Below, piece after piece: positions 33,063-41,684 of a stretch of 64,000 nucleotides of DNA (positions are counted from its first letter, which is position 1; each line of letters begins with the position of its first letter). Source of the DNA: Agreia sp. Leaf210 (lineage in GTDB: Bacteria > Actinomycetota > Actinomycetes > Actinomycetales > Microbacteriaceae); contig NZ_LMKK01000002.1 of NCBI RefSeq assembly GCF_001421485.1, positions 653,561 through 717,560 on the forward strand, written 5' to 3'. The translations under genes were made by a program, and so were the position numbers. The notes below the pieces were generated by a model that saw nothing but the letters and a program-made list of their open reading frames with translations, made no database searches and was not told where the DNA came from.

Positions 33063-33452
33063 ATGGTCATCGCATCCGTCGTGATTGCTGCACTCGCCGC
33101 CTTGCTGCACGTCTACATCTTCTGGATGGAGTCGCTGGCATGGGACGGCCCCGCCGCTCGCAAGACGTTCGGCCCGGCATCCACCGCGGAGGTCGAGACC
33201 ACGAGGCCCTTCGCTTACAACCAGGGCTTCTACAATCTCTTCCTGGCCATCGCCACGATCATCGGAATCGTGTTCGTGCTCGTGAGCACCTCCGCCGTCG
33301 GCCCTGCTCTCATCCTGGTCGGCACCGGCTCGATGCTCGCGGCCGCCCTCGTGCTGTTCGCGTCATCGCCGGATAAGCGCGCGGCAGCGATCAAGCAGGG
33401 CACCTTGCCCCTGCTGGCCGTGATCGCCACGATCATCTCCCTGAACGTCTAA
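33063..33452 (+). CDS. DUF1304 membrane protein
   Basis: The protein has 129 residues and four helices: VIASVVIAALAALLHVYIFWME, an amphipathic linker with the family hallmark TFGPASTAEVETTRPFAYNQGFYNLFLA, then two more C-terminal segments. The NQGFYNLFLA motif identifies DUF1304, a small integral membrane family of unknown role, often controlled by TetR or MarR regulators. AAGGAG lies 7 nt before the ATG. The MDR reductase gene follows 47 bp downstream on the same strand. Confidence 0.9.
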   Translation: MVIASVVIAALAALLHVYIFWMESLAWDGPAARKTFGPASTAEVETTRPFAYNQGFYNLFLAIATIIGIVFVLVSTSAVGPALILVGTGSMLAAALVLFASSPDKRAAAIKQGTLPLLAVIATIISLNV

Positions 33453-33499
33453 CCGACTCCATCACCACCGCTCCGCAGAACAACAGAAACGAGAACGCC

Positions 33500-34477
33500 A
33501 TGCGCGCCATCATCCACAACGAATTCGGAGACCCGGCAGAGGTTCTTTCCGTCGAGAACGTGCCCACTCCTGAGCCGGGAGCGGGAGAGGTGCGTGTTCG
33601 CACCCTCCTCAGCCCCATCCACAACCACGACCTGTGGACGATCCGTGGAACCTATGGATTCAAGCCCGAACTTCCCGCTCAGGCAGGCACCGAGGCCGTC
33701 GGCGTCGTCGACGCACTCGGCGAGGGCGTCACCGCACTGCAGGTCGGTCAGCGCGTCGCCACCGGAGGCACCTTCGGTGTCTGGGCCGAGTACTTCATCG
33801 CGAAGGCCGCGGCGCTCATCCCCGTCGGCGACGCGCTCTCCGACGAGGTCGCTTCGCAGCTCGTCTCGATGCCGTTCAGCGCCATCAGCCTGCTCGACAC
33901 CCTCGACCTCGCCGAGGGCGACTGGCTCGTGCAGAACGCGGCCAACGGAGCGGTCGGCCGCCTCGTGGCCCAGCTCGCCGCGGCCCGCGGCATCAACGTG
34001 CTCGGCCTCGTGCGCCGCGCCGCCGGCGTCGACGAGCTGAAGGCCCAGGGCATCGGCAACGTCGTCGCCACCGACAGCGACGGATGGCGCGACACCGTCG
34101 CCGAGATCACCTCGGGAGCGCCCATCGGCGTCGGCGTCGATTCGGTCGGCGGATCCGCGGCCGGCGACATCGTCTCGCTGCTCGCTGAGAACGGACGCCT
34201 CGTGGTCTTCGGAGCGATGAACTCCCCCGTCATGGAGATCCCCTCCGGTCCCGTCATCTTCAAGAGCATCTCGGTCTCGGGATTCTGGGGCTCGAAGGTC
34301 ATGGGCGGCATGGACGGCGCAAAGCGCGCCGCACTGCTCGGCGAACTGATCACCCGCATCAGCGAGGGCTCGCTCACTCTGCCCGTCGAGGAGATCTACT
34401 CGTTCGACGACGCCCGTCAGGCGAGTGCCGCGAACTTCGTCGCCGGTCGCGGGGGCAAGGTCCTCCTGCGCCCGTAA
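33500..34477 (+). CDS. Zinc-free MDR family NADPH:quinone/enoyl reductase
   Basis: The protein has 325 residues. The GroES-like N-terminal half (about 1-115) has PELPAQAGTEAVGVVDALGEGV. The Rossmann half has NAANGAVGRLVAQLAAARGINVLGLVRR and GVDSVGGSAAGDIVSLLAENGRLVVFGAMNS. The catalytic zinc ligands of alcohol dehydrogenases are absent. It should reduce quinones or 2-enoyl compounds with NADPH in the cytosol. A GAGAACGCC context precedes the ATG. It is the second gene of the TetR-controlled unit, which suggests a response to electrophiles. Confidence 0.9.
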   Translation: MRAIIHNEFGDPAEVLSVENVPTPEPGAGEVRVRTLLSPIHNHDLWTIRGTYGFKPELPAQAGTEAVGVVDALGEGVTALQVGQRVATGGTFGVWAEYFIAKAAALIPVGDALSDEVASQLVSMPFSAISLLDTLDLAEGDWLVQNAANGAVGRLVAQLAAARGINVLGLVRRAAGVDELKAQGIGNVVATDSDGWRDTVAEITSGAPIGVGVDSVGGSAAGDIVSLLAENGRLVVFGAMNSPVMEIPSGPVIFKSISVSGFWGSKVMGGMDGAKRAALLGELITRISEGSLTLPVEEIYSFDDARQASAANFVAGRGGKVLLRP

Positions 34478-34487
34478 CGCTCAACGG

Positions 34488-35120
34488 TCAGACGCTCCGT
34501 ACTGATGCTGCGGTGAGAACGCGCGTGCCGGCAGCCTTGTCTTGCCAGCCGCGTCGGTCTCCCCGCAGCATCGGAACGAGCATCACGATCCACAGCACCG
34601 GAACGATGATGAACCCCACTCCGAGAGTCGGTTCGGCGCCATCGGCCACCGCCAAGAGGAAGCGGATCATCACCGCGACCGCAAGGGCCGAGAACACTCC
34701 CGGCACGAACAGGATCGCGGAGCGTCCGAGAAGCGATCCGACGCCCGGACGCCCGTGGTTGCGCGCATCCACGACGCGGATGCGAACGAGGAATTTTCCG
34801 ATCGAGTATTGCCGCGAGTGCGCGAGGACCACGTTCACGATCACCGAGCCGAGCGGAATTCCAAAGATCGCCAAGAACCCCGCGACGACGAAGAATCCAT
34901 TCCCGCCCCTGCCGCCCCCGTCGTACCCCTCGAAGCCGAGCGCGACGCACCACCAGACGACCGCCACGGTCAATGCGATGGTGCCGCCGAAGTCGATCAC
35001 GAACGCGATCGCTCGGCGAATCACGGGAGCGGGAACCGGCTTGATCGAGAACGAGTGCACCGTGGGCACGCCGGGCTGGCTCGCGTTCGCAGCGAACACG
35101 GGCAGTTCAGGCTGTGTCAT
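34488..35120 (-). CDS. RDD family membrane protein
   Basis: The protein has 210 residues. The RDD hallmark appears as IRRAIAFVIDFGGTIALTV. Further helices lie at about 83-105, 130-155 and 160-180, with the conserved YSIGKFLVRIRVVDARNHGRPG loop. The final Arg/Trp/Asp cluster RRGWQDKAAGTRV is also typical. It is a polytopic membrane protein of unknown transport or scaffolding role. The ATG has TAGTGT 6 nt upstream. It converges on the MDR reductase gene with 10 bp between them. Confidence 0.87.
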   Translation of the reverse strand: MTQPELPVFAANASQPGVPTVHSFSIKPVPAPVIRRAIAFVIDFGGTIALTVAVVWWCVALGFEGYDGGGRGGNGFFVVAGFLAIFGIPLGSVIVNVVLAHSRQYSIGKFLVRIRVVDARNHGRPGVGSLLGRSAILFVPGVFSALAVAVMIRFLLAVADGAEPTLGVGFIIVPVLWIVMLVPMLRGDRRGWQDKAAGTRVLTAASVRSV

Positions 35121-35126
35121 GGGCTC

Positions 35127-35132
35127 ACACTA
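35127..35132 (-). promoter_or_regulatory. Leaderless -10 TAGTGT of the RDD gene
   Basis: Minus-strand TAGTGT ends 6 nt before the ATG at 35120. The surrounding bases (TAGTGTGAG) are the same as at the LLM oxidoreductase promoter (9939-9947). Confidence 0.55.
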
Positions 35133-35167
35133 TCGGCAGCCCTGTCGCTGCCGAGCGGCATATGCAC

Positions 35168-36466
35168 TCACGACCCCTCCGGGCGATGCTCGAGAACCGT
35201 CGTCGGGGTGAAATGCAATTCGGAGATGCGGCGCCGGTCCATGGCGGCCACCTGAAGAACCCCGCCGTCGACGTCGATGCGGTCCCCCACGACGGCCAGA
35301 CGACCGAGCCGCTCGACGACGAATCCGGCCACGGTGTCTGAGGCGGCGGCCGGCAGGGTCACCCCCGTGGCCTCTTCGAAGTCCTGAAAGTTCAGCCTGC
35401 CATCGACCGAGCCGCCCTGCTCCATCATCTCGGCGAATGCCGTCTCGGTGTCGTACTCGTCGAAGATCTCCCCGACGACCTCCTCGACCAGATCCTCCAG
35501 GGTGACGATGCCGTCTGTTCCGCCGTATTCGTCGAAGACCACGGCGATGTGGTCTCCGGATGCGCGCAGGTTCGTGAGCGTCGGCAGAATCCGGGCGGTC
35601 GACGGAATGAAGGGAATCGGTCGAACGACCTGCCGAACCTCGAGCGTGCGGTCGGGCAGTTCGAAGAGATCACGCACGTGCACGAATCCCACGATGTCGT
35701 CGATCGACTGGTCGACGACCGGAAAGCGCGAGTACGGCGAGGAACGAACGGCCTCGAGGGCGTCGGAGATCGAGTCGTCGACAGTGATCGCGACGACCTC
35801 CGGGCGCGGTCGCATGATCTCGCTCACCTGTCGATCGCGCAAAGAGAGCACGTCGTCGAGCATGCGTCGCTCGTCGTCGGGCAGCCCTTCGTGACTGGTC
35901 ACGATCTCGCGCAGTTCCTCGTCTGAGAGCTTGTCGCCGGTCTTGTTCGGGTCGCCTCCCAGCAACCGCACGACGGCGTTGGTCGACACCGAGAGGAACC
36001 AGATGACCGGACGCATGAGCGTGGCGAAGCCGCCAAGCACCGGAGCGACGGCATACGAGAACCGGGCGTTGTGCTGGATGGCGAGGCGCTTCGGCGCGAG
36101 CTCGCCCAGCACCAGCGACAGGTAGGCGATGACGAGGGTGAGCCCGATCGTCGCCGTGGTCGAGGCCGCGGCAACCGAGAGCCCCAGGCCTTCGAGAAGC
36201 GGTGTCACAGACGGGGCGATCGAGGATGCTCCGTACGCGGCCGACGCGAAGCCCGCGACGGTCACGCCGATCTGCACGGCGGAGAGGAACGTGTTCGGGT
36301 TGCGCGCCAGCCCGGCGACGGTCTGACCCCGTCGGCCCCGCTGCGCGATCGCATTGATCTGGCTCTCGCGCAGGGTCACCAACGCCATCTCGGTGGCGGC
36401 GAAAACGCCGCCGACGAGCACGAAGACGATGACGAGCACGATGCTGACGACGAGATCGCCGCTCAT
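35168..36466 (-). CDS. CNNM-CBS-CorC (HlyC/CorC) membrane protein
   Basis: The protein has 432 residues. An N-terminal CNNM transmembrane domain (about 1-190) includes VFAATEMALVTLRESQINAIAQRG and LVLGELAPKRLAIQHN. Two CBS motifs follow (about 210-335) with SLRDRQVSEIMRPRPEVVAI and VFDEYGGTDGIVTLEDLVEEVVGEIFDEYD. A C-terminal CorC_HlyC domain (about 345-430) completes it. The family handles divalent-cation (Mg2+/Co2+) efflux or membrane stability, with nucleotide binding to the CBS pair. ATG with a GGAG-containing upstream sequence. Confidence 0.93.
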   Translation of the reverse strand: MSGDLVVSIVLVIVFVLVGGVFAATEMALVTLRESQINAIAQRGRRGQTVAGLARNPNTFLSAVQIGVTVAGFASAAYGASSIAPSVTPLLEGLGLSVAAASTTATIGLTLVIAYLSLVLGELAPKRLAIQHNARFSYAVAPVLGGFATLMRPVIWFLSVSTNAVVRLLGGDPNKTGDKLSDEELREIVTSHEGLPDDERRMLDDVLSLRDRQVSEIMRPRPEVVAITVDDSISDALEAVRSSPYSRFPVVDQSIDDIVGFVHVRDLFELPDRTLEVRQVVRPIPFIPSTARILPTLTNLRASGDHIAVVFDEYGGTDGIVTLEDLVEEVVGEIFDEYDTETAFAEMMEQGGSVDGRLNFQDFEEATGVTLPAAASDTVAGFVVERLGRLAVVGDRIDVDGGVLQVAAMDRRRISELHFTPTTVLEHRPEGS

Positions 36467-36674
36467 CGGAGGAACTCCGTCGAACCAGGGTGCGCGCCCG
36501 GGGTCACCCGGGCGCTGGGATGGTGATGGTCGGAACTGCTCGCAGACGATGTCATGCTCCGAGCATAGGGAACAACCCTCGGAGAATCCCCTGGCCGCAT
36601 TGAGAAGCAGCGGGCGTCAATTCGATCGGGGTTCCCTGTTGGACAGGCGAGGTCGCCAGGCGCAGGCTGAAAGC

Positions 36675-37646
36675 ATGGAATACACACACCTCGGACGAAC
36701 GGGCCTGCGCGTCTCGCGCGTCGTGCTCGGCACGATGAACTTCGGCCCCCAGACCAGCGAGCCCGACTCGCACGCGATCATGGACGCCGCGCACGCCCAG
36801 GGCGTGAACTTCTTCGACACGGCGAACGTCTACGGCCAGGATCTGGGCCGCGGAGCCACCGAGCAGATCGTCGGACGATTCTTCGCCCAGGGCGGCGGTC
36901 GGCGCGAGAAGACGGTGCTCGCCACGAAGCTCTACGGCGACATGACCGATTACCCCAACGACGGCAAGCTCTCGGCACTGAACATCCGGCGCGCACTCGA
37001 CGCCAGCCTCACCCGGCTGCAGACCGACTACATCGACCTCTACCAGTTCCATCACATCGACCGGGCGACGCCGTGGGAGGAGATCTGGCAGGCGATCGAG
37101 GTGGCCGTGCAGCAGGGAAAGATCCTCTACGCGGGCTCGAGCAACTTCGCCGGCTGGCACATCGCACAGGCGCAGGAGGCCGCGAAGGCTCGCCACTTCA
37201 CCGGCCTGGTGAGCGAGCAGTCGATCTACAACCTCATCGTTCGCGACGTGGAGCGCGAGGTGCTTCCAGCCGCGCAGGCCTATGGGCTGGGCGTCATCCC
37301 ATGGTCTCCCCTGCAGGGAGGGCTGCTCGCCGGGGTGCTCGACAAGGAAGCCGACGGGTCGCGTCGTCGCGACGGCCGTGCCGCCGAGGCGCTCGAGAAG
37401 CTCCGCCCTCAGCTCGAGCAGTACGAGGCGTTCGCGGCCGAGCTCGGCCACTCGCCCGCCGAACTCGCTCTGGCCTGGCTGCTGCACCAGCCCGCGGTCA
37501 CCGCGCCGATCACGGGCCCGCGCACCATGAATCAGCTCGACACCGCCATCGCCTCGGTCGACATCACGCTCGACACGGAGGCGCTGGGCCGACTCGACGA
37601 GATCTTCCCCGGCCACAAGACGGCCCCCGAGGACTACGCCTGGTAA
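36675..37646 (+). CDS. Aldo/keto reductase
   Basis: The protein has 323 residues with tetrad D48 and Y53 in NFFDTANVYGQD, K85 in VLATKLYGDM, and H126 in DLYQFHHID. The fold is completed by GVIPWSPLQGGLLAGVL and the cofactor segment APITGPRTMNQLDTAI. It belongs to the YccK/YajO-like NADPH-dependent branch, substrate unknown. The ATG has CAGGCT 6 nt upstream, a weak leaderless element. It lies 26 bp upstream of a second, diverged aldo/keto reductase on the same strand, so the two form an operon converging on a LysR gene. Confidence 0.9.
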   Translation: MEYTHLGRTGLRVSRVVLGTMNFGPQTSEPDSHAIMDAAHAQGVNFFDTANVYGQDLGRGATEQIVGRFFAQGGGRREKTVLATKLYGDMTDYPNDGKLSALNIRRALDASLTRLQTDYIDLYQFHHIDRATPWEEIWQAIEVAVQQGKILYAGSSNFAGWHIAQAQEAAKARHFTGLVSEQSIYNLIVRDVEREVLPAAQAYGLGVIPWSPLQGGLLAGVLDKEADGSRRRDGRAAEALEKLRPQLEQYEAFAAELGHSPAELALAWLLHQPAVTAPITGPRTMNQLDTAIASVDITLDTEALGRLDEIFPGHKTAPEDYAW

Positions 37647-37672
37647 GGCGAGAAAAGAGAGAAGAAAAGACT

Positions 37673-38533
37673 ATGAAGCAACGCACTATCGGTGACATCT
37701 CCGTCAGCGCCATCGGTCTGGGCGGCATGCCCATGTCGATCGAAGGCCGGCCCGACGAGGAGCGCTCCATCTCCACGATCCACGCCGCCCTCGACGCCGG
37801 TGTCACCCTCATCGACACGGCCGACGCGTATCACCTGGCCGCCGAAGACGAGGTCGGTCACAATGAACTACTCATCGCCAAGGCACTGAAGAGCTACGGG
37901 GGCGACACCTCCTCCGTGCTCGTGGCGACCAAGGGCGGCCACCTGCGGCCCGAGCCAGGCCCCTGGGCCAAGAACGGGCATCCGGACTACCTCAAGCAGG
38001 CGGCCGAGGCCTCGGCCCGACGCCTGGGCGTCGACGCGATCGGCCTCTACCAGTACCACCGCCCCGACCCGGAGGTTCCGTACGCCGATTCGATCGGCGC
38101 GCTGCGCGAGCTTCTGGATGCGGGGACGATCCGCATGGCCGGCATCTCGAACGCCGATCCCGATCAGATCCGCGAGGCTCACGAGATTCTGGGCGGCCGG
38201 CTGGTCTCGGTGCAGAACCAGTTCTCGCCGAAGTTCCGCTCGAGCGAGAAGGAGCTGGCCCTCGCAGACGAGCTCGGCATCGCCTTCCTGCCGTGGAGCC
38301 CGCTCGGAGGCATCTCGGGAGCCGCATCGCTGGGCGAGAGCTACGAGGCCTTCGGCCGCATCGCCGCAGACCGCGGCGTCACGCCCCAGATCGTGTGCCT
38401 CGCCTGGGAGCTCGCGAAGTCGCCGTTCGTCATTCCGATTCCCGGTGCGTCGCGCCCCGAGTCGATCACGAACTCGGCGCTCGCCGCCGACTTCGAGCTG
38501 AGCGCGGAAGAGTTCGCCGCCCTCGACGCGTAG
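37673..38533 (+). CDS. Aldo/keto reductase (second, diverged copy)
   Basis: The protein has 286 residues with tetrad D48 and Y53 in TLIDTADAYHLA, K87 in VLVATKGGHL, and H129 in GLYQYHRPDPE. It is shorter than its neighbour and more like the YdbC/pyridoxal-reductase type branch, judged by GHPDYLKQAAEASARRLGVD and FVIPIPGASRPESITNS. A purine-rich AGAGAGAAGAAAAG stretch precedes the ATG. It is translated in the same operon as the previous reductase. Both would supply NADPH-dependent carbonyl reduction; substrates are not predictable. Confidence 0.9.
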   Translation: MKQRTIGDISVSAIGLGGMPMSIEGRPDEERSISTIHAALDAGVTLIDTADAYHLAAEDEVGHNELLIAKALKSYGGDTSSVLVATKGGHLRPEPGPWAKNGHPDYLKQAAEASARRLGVDAIGLYQYHRPDPEVPYADSIGALRELLDAGTIRMAGISNADPDQIREAHEILGGRLVSVQNQFSPKFRSSEKELALADELGIAFLPWSPLGGISGAASLGESYEAFGRIAADRGVTPQIVCLAWELAKSPFVIPIPGASRPESITNSALAADFELSAEEFAALDA

Positions 38534-38549
38534 TCGTCTCGAGCCCGGA

Positions 38550-39437
38550 TCAGGCCGCGGGCTTCAACGCCGGCTGCCGCAGACGCCCCACGAGGGCTGC
38601 GGCGGCCGGCGCGGCCTGACGGGGAACGGCAATGGCGGTCGTCCACACCAGTGCGTCGTGCGTCACGGGAACAGCACTGAGCAGCTCCGGTCGCTTGTCG
38701 GCGAAGTGCGCCGGAACCACCGCGACACCGAGCCCGTAGCCCACCAGATCGAGCAGTGACCCGACGTCGCCCACCTCGAGTTCGACCGAGTGCGCGAGCC
38801 CCTCCTCGGCGAATGCCCGGTCGGCCAGCACGCGAGCAGCCCAGCCGTCAGCGAATCCGACGAACGTCTCGTCGGCGAGGTCACCGATCTCGACACGCCC
38901 TCGGCCGGCGAGGGGGTGATCGGGATGGCACAGCACGACGAAACCCTCAGACGCGATGGGCAGGAGTTCGACGGTCGCCGGCACGGCTCCACAGTCGGCG
39001 ACGAGGGCGAGGTCGAGCAAACCTGTCGCCACCTGGTCGAGCAGCGTCGTCGATCCGGCGAAGCCGAGCCGCACCGACACGGCCGGGTGCGAGCGACGGA
39101 AGTCGGCGAGTTCCTGCGGCAGGTGCACTCCCCCGAGGCACTGCTCGGTTCCGATGCGCAGGGCGCCGCGCAGGACTCCTCGCACGGCCAGCACCGCATC
39201 GCGAGCGGCGGTCGCGCTGGCGACGGCCCGTTGGGATTCCTCCAGCATCGCGGTTCCCGCAGGAGTGAGCTGCACGCGTCGTGTGCTGCGAGTGAACAGA
39301 GTGGTGCCGAGCTCGGCCTCGAGCGCCCGGATCGAGGCCGACAGCCCCGACTGCGAGATCTGCAGAGACTCGGCGGCTCGGGTGAAGTGCTGATGCTCGG
39401 CGACGGCGACGAAATGCTCGAGTTGGCGGAGTTCCAT
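38550..39437 (-). CDS. LysR family transcriptional regulator
   Basis: The protein has 295 residues. The N-terminal HTH reads MELRQLEHFVAVAEHQHFTRAAESLQISQSGLSASIRALEAELG in sections, with LFTRSTRRVQLTPAG. The effector domain (about 92-290) has FVVLCHPDHPLAGRG and VGDVGSLLDLVGYGLGVAVVP. It converges on the two aldo/keto reductase genes and is divergent from a methyltransferase gene with only 51 bp between starts, so either neighbour could be its target. The ATG has only a distant TACTCT (9 nt) upstream. Confidence 0.92.
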   Translation of the reverse strand: MELRQLEHFVAVAEHQHFTRAAESLQISQSGLSASIRALEAELGTTLFTRSTRRVQLTPAGTAMLEESQRAVASATAARDAVLAVRGVLRGALRIGTEQCLGGVHLPQELADFRRSHPAVSVRLGFAGSTTLLDQVATGLLDLALVADCGAVPATVELLPIASEGFVVLCHPDHPLAGRGRVEIGDLADETFVGFADGWAARVLADRAFAEEGLAHSVELEVGDVGSLLDLVGYGLGVAVVPAHFADKRPELLSAVPVTHDALVWTTAIAVPRQAAPAAAALVGRLRQPALKPAA

Positions 39438-39475
39438 GAGGATTCAAGAGTACTGCCCGCCTCACGGACCGTCCC

Positions 39476-39481
39476 TAGAAT
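39476..39481 (+). promoter_or_regulatory. Leaderless -10 TAGAAT of the methyltransferase gene
   Basis: TAGAAT ends 7 nt before the ATG at 39489. Confidence 0.55.
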
Positions 39482-39488
39482 CGACACC

Positions 39489-40244
39489 ATGGCCCGATCC
39501 AGCGAACATGCCCTGTCCTTCGGCCGCGCGGTCGGCGACTACGACCGCGGTCGCCCGAGTTACCCGGCCGAGGCCGTCGAGTGGATCCTCGAACAGATCG
39601 ACCCGGCGCATCCGGCCCCGACGCGGGTCGTCGACCTGGGCGCGGGAACAGGCAAGTTCACGGCCGCACTCGTCGACCGCGGACTCACGGTAGTCGCCGT
39701 CGAGCCCGACGCATTGATGCGCGAGCGGCTCACGCAGAACCTGCCGACCGTCTCGGCGCTGGAGGGAAGCGGCGAGAAGCTCCCGCTCGACGACGCGAGC
39801 GTCGCGCTCATCACGGTGGCGCAGGCGTGGCACTGGGTCGATGTTGCCGCGACGTCGCTCGAAGTCGCACGGGTGCTCGAGCAGGGAGGCGCCCTCGCCC
39901 TCGTCTGGAACATCCGGGACTCCGAGGTCGACTGGGTCGCCCGGCTCGGCGAGGTGATCGGCGCATCCGAGGCCGAGAAGTACGGCAGCCAGGCCCCGCC
40001 CGTGGACCCGCCTCTCGAACGTCAGGCGTATCGCGAGTTCCGTTGGGTAGCCGAGATGAGTCGCGAGCAGGTCTTCGCCATGGTCACCTCGCGCAGCTAC
40101 GTGATCACGATGGCCGAGGCCGAACGCGACGTGATGCTCACCCGTCTCGGGAAGCTGCTCGACGAGCATTCCGATCTCGCCGGTCGAACGAGCTACCCGG
40201 TTCCGTACGTCACCAGGGTCACGATCGCTCGGATCGCTGCGTGA
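39489..40244 (+). CDS. Class I SAM-dependent methyltransferase
   Basis: The protein has 251 residues. The SAM-binding glycine motif is VVDLGAGTGKFTAAL, with motif II VVAVEPDALMRERL, the family segment ITVAQAWHWVD, and post-motif EVARVLEQGGALALVWNIRD. The YDRGRPSYPAEAVEWIL start and AQAWHWVD place it in the Methyltransf_11 group near yeast Tmt1/Crg1-like trans-aconitate-type enzymes; the substrate is unknown. It is divergent from the LysR gene. The transcript is probably leaderless. Confidence 0.9.
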   Translation: MARSSEHALSFGRAVGDYDRGRPSYPAEAVEWILEQIDPAHPAPTRVVDLGAGTGKFTAALVDRGLTVVAVEPDALMRERLTQNLPTVSALEGSGEKLPLDDASVALITVAQAWHWVDVAATSLEVARVLEQGGALALVWNIRDSEVDWVARLGEVIGASEAEKYGSQAPPVDPPLERQAYREFRWVAEMSREQVFAMVTSRSYVITMAEAERDVMLTRLGKLLDEHSDLAGRTSYPVPYVTRVTIARIAA

Positions 40245-40299
40245 GCTCGGCCCTCCACGAGGTCGAGTATCTCGAGAGCTTCGCTCGGGGCGCGTCACT

Positions 40300-40360
40300 A
40301 ATTCAGGAGGACAGGCACTCCGTGTGGATAGTGTCCTCGGACACGCGCCCCTCCTGAATT
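40300..40360. repeat. Nested intergenic hairpin element (type C)
   Basis: AATTCAGGAGG (40300-40310) pairs exactly with CCTCCTGAATT (40350-40360). Inside, GTGTCC (40331-40336) and GGACAC (40339-40344) form a tight hairpin, and CACT (40316-40319) can pair with AGTG (40330-40333) as an alternative. It lies between the methyltransferase gene and the converging acyltransferase gene. The arm is similar to that of the element at 523-598. Confidence 0.65.
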
Positions 40361-40371
40361 GAGTACGGAAC

Positions 40372-41148
40372 CTAGCCCTTGGCGGCCCGCTCGGCCTCAC
40401 GGCGCAGCTCGCGCTGAGCGTCGGCCTCTGCCGCCTCGGCGACGGTCGGCGCCGTTCCGCCGAGCGACCGGGGCTGCCACCACTGGCCCGTGCCGTCGAC
40501 CGGGTACGACGACTGCAGCGAGTCGACCATGGTCTGCATCGTCGCACGAAGGGTCTCGGTCACCTGGGTGATGTCGTCGTTCTCGCCGACGACGATCGGC
40601 TGACCGAAGGAGAAGTGCACGGGCACCCCGAGACGCTGCGTCAGGGGAATCCTGCGATTCTTCGTGATGAGTCGCTGCCCGCCCCATACCGCGACAGGGA
40701 TGATGGGCACCCCGGCATCGCGCGCCAGGCGGGCTGCGCCGGACTTCAGCTCCCGGACCGTGAATGACGAGCTGACGCCGGCCTCGGGGAAGACGCCCAC
40801 GAGCTCGCCCGACTGCAGAGCCGACACCGCGTTCTCGAATGCTGCCGCCCCCGCCTTCATGTCGACGGAGATGTGATGCATGCCCCGGAGCAGCCAGCCG
40901 ACACCGGGCTTGTCGAAGGCGCGCTTCGTCGCCATGAAGCGGATGCGACGTCTGTTGTGCAGCCACGTCTGCCACTCGACCAGGGCGAACTCGAGGTAGC
41001 CGAAATGCGTCATGGCGAACACGGCGCCACCCTGCTGAGGGATGTTCTCGAGACCTGTCGCGGAGCGTTTCGTGCGGAGCCCCGCGAAGAGCACACGCCC
41101 GACGCCGATGGCCGTGGAGTAGATGGGTTCGCTGGGACGCCGCGTCAT
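40372..41148 (-). CDS. 1-acyl-sn-glycerol-3-phosphate acyltransferase (PlsC-like)
   Basis: The protein has 258 residues. The acyltransferase block I reads FAMTHFGYLEFALVEW, giving H48-X4-E53 where most PlsC proteins have H-X4-D. Block II contains FMATKRAFDKPGVGWLLRGMHHISVD. Block III is VGVFPEAGVSSSF in place of FPEGTRS. Block IV is VPIIPVAVWGGQRL. It would acylate lysophosphatidate or a related lipid at the membrane face. The Glu and the altered block III may indicate a specialised acceptor. The ATG at 41148 has TACCCT 7 nt upstream; the longer frame upstream is Arg/Thr-rich shadow. Confidence 0.87.
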   Translation of the reverse strand: MTRRPSEPIYSTAIGVGRVLFAGLRTKRSATGLENIPQQGGAVFAMTHFGYLEFALVEWQTWLHNRRRIRFMATKRAFDKPGVGWLLRGMHHISVDMKAGAAAFENAVSALQSGELVGVFPEAGVSSSFTVRELKSGAARLARDAGVPIIPVAVWGGQRLITKNRRIPLTQRLGVPVHFSFGQPIVVGENDDITQVTETLRATMQTMVDSLQSSYPVDGTGQWWQPRSLGGTAPTVAEAAEADAQRELRREAERAAKG

Positions 41149-41155
41149 GGCCAAC

Positions 41156-41161
41156 AGGGTA
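41156..41161 (-). promoter_or_regulatory. Leaderless -10 TACCCT of the acyltransferase gene
   Basis: Minus-strand TACCCT ends 7 nt before the ATG at 41148. The rest of the 121-bp spacer holds two direct copies of TGACAGGCTCC (about 41213 and 41228) and nothing else recognisable. Confidence 0.45.
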
Positions 41162-41269
41162 CGGGAGTCACCTGTCAGAAGTCGGGGTTCGGGGCGACCC
41201 TTGACAGGCTCCCGCCTGACAGGCTCCTGTCGAGGCTCTGCTCGACGGTGCCGTTTCGGGGTGCCGCCG

Positions 41270-41551
41270 TCAGACCTGGCGGTCGGCCTGGGTGATGCCG
41301 TTGTGCGGATCGGGGCGCGGGTAGTCGCGGGACGCCGGCTCGTGGTCTTCGACGGCGAGCGTGTCGCTCTCGACGTGACCGTAGGCATCCGGATCGGGCG
41401 GCGTCGCCGCGTCGTCTGTCGTGACCGTTCCGTCGATGTCGCTCGTCGTGTTCTCACCCTCGGCGCGCTCGGCGATCCAGTCCGCCGCGGCCTGCCGGTC
41501 GCGCACCTCGTCTCGCGGATCGCTCGGTCGTGGAGTCTCGTCGTGGCTCAT
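41270..41551 (-). CDS. Small acidic hypothetical protein
   Basis: The protein has 93 residues and is very acidic (many Asp/Glu, with few hydrophobics), for example RAEGENTTSDIDGTVTTDDAA in part, and is probably disordered. It has no membrane segment. The ATG has TAGGCT exactly 6 nt upstream, which supports it as a real gene despite low complexity. Similar short Asp/Pro-rich proteins are common in Microbacteriaceae-like genomes, but I do not recognise a named family. Confidence 0.62.
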   Translation of the reverse strand: MSHDETPRPSDPRDEVRDRQAAADWIAERAEGENTTSDIDGTVTTDDAATPPDPDAYGHVESDTLAVEDHEPASRDYPRPDPHNGITQADRQV

Positions 41552-41557
41552 GCGATC

Positions 41558-41563
41558 AGCCTA
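41558..41563 (-). promoter_or_regulatory. Leaderless -10 TAGGCT
   Basis: Minus-strand TAGGCT ends 6 nt before the ATG at 41551 of the acidic hypothetical gene. Confidence 0.5.
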
Positions 41564-41684
41564 CGACCGTGTTCTCCCACCCGTCGTGGGGGTTGCCACA
41601 GACGCGTACCTTTCGCCTCGATCCGTGCGAAAATAAGAGGTCGAGTTCACACGATGGTCGAAACCCGAGGAGACCACACCACCC

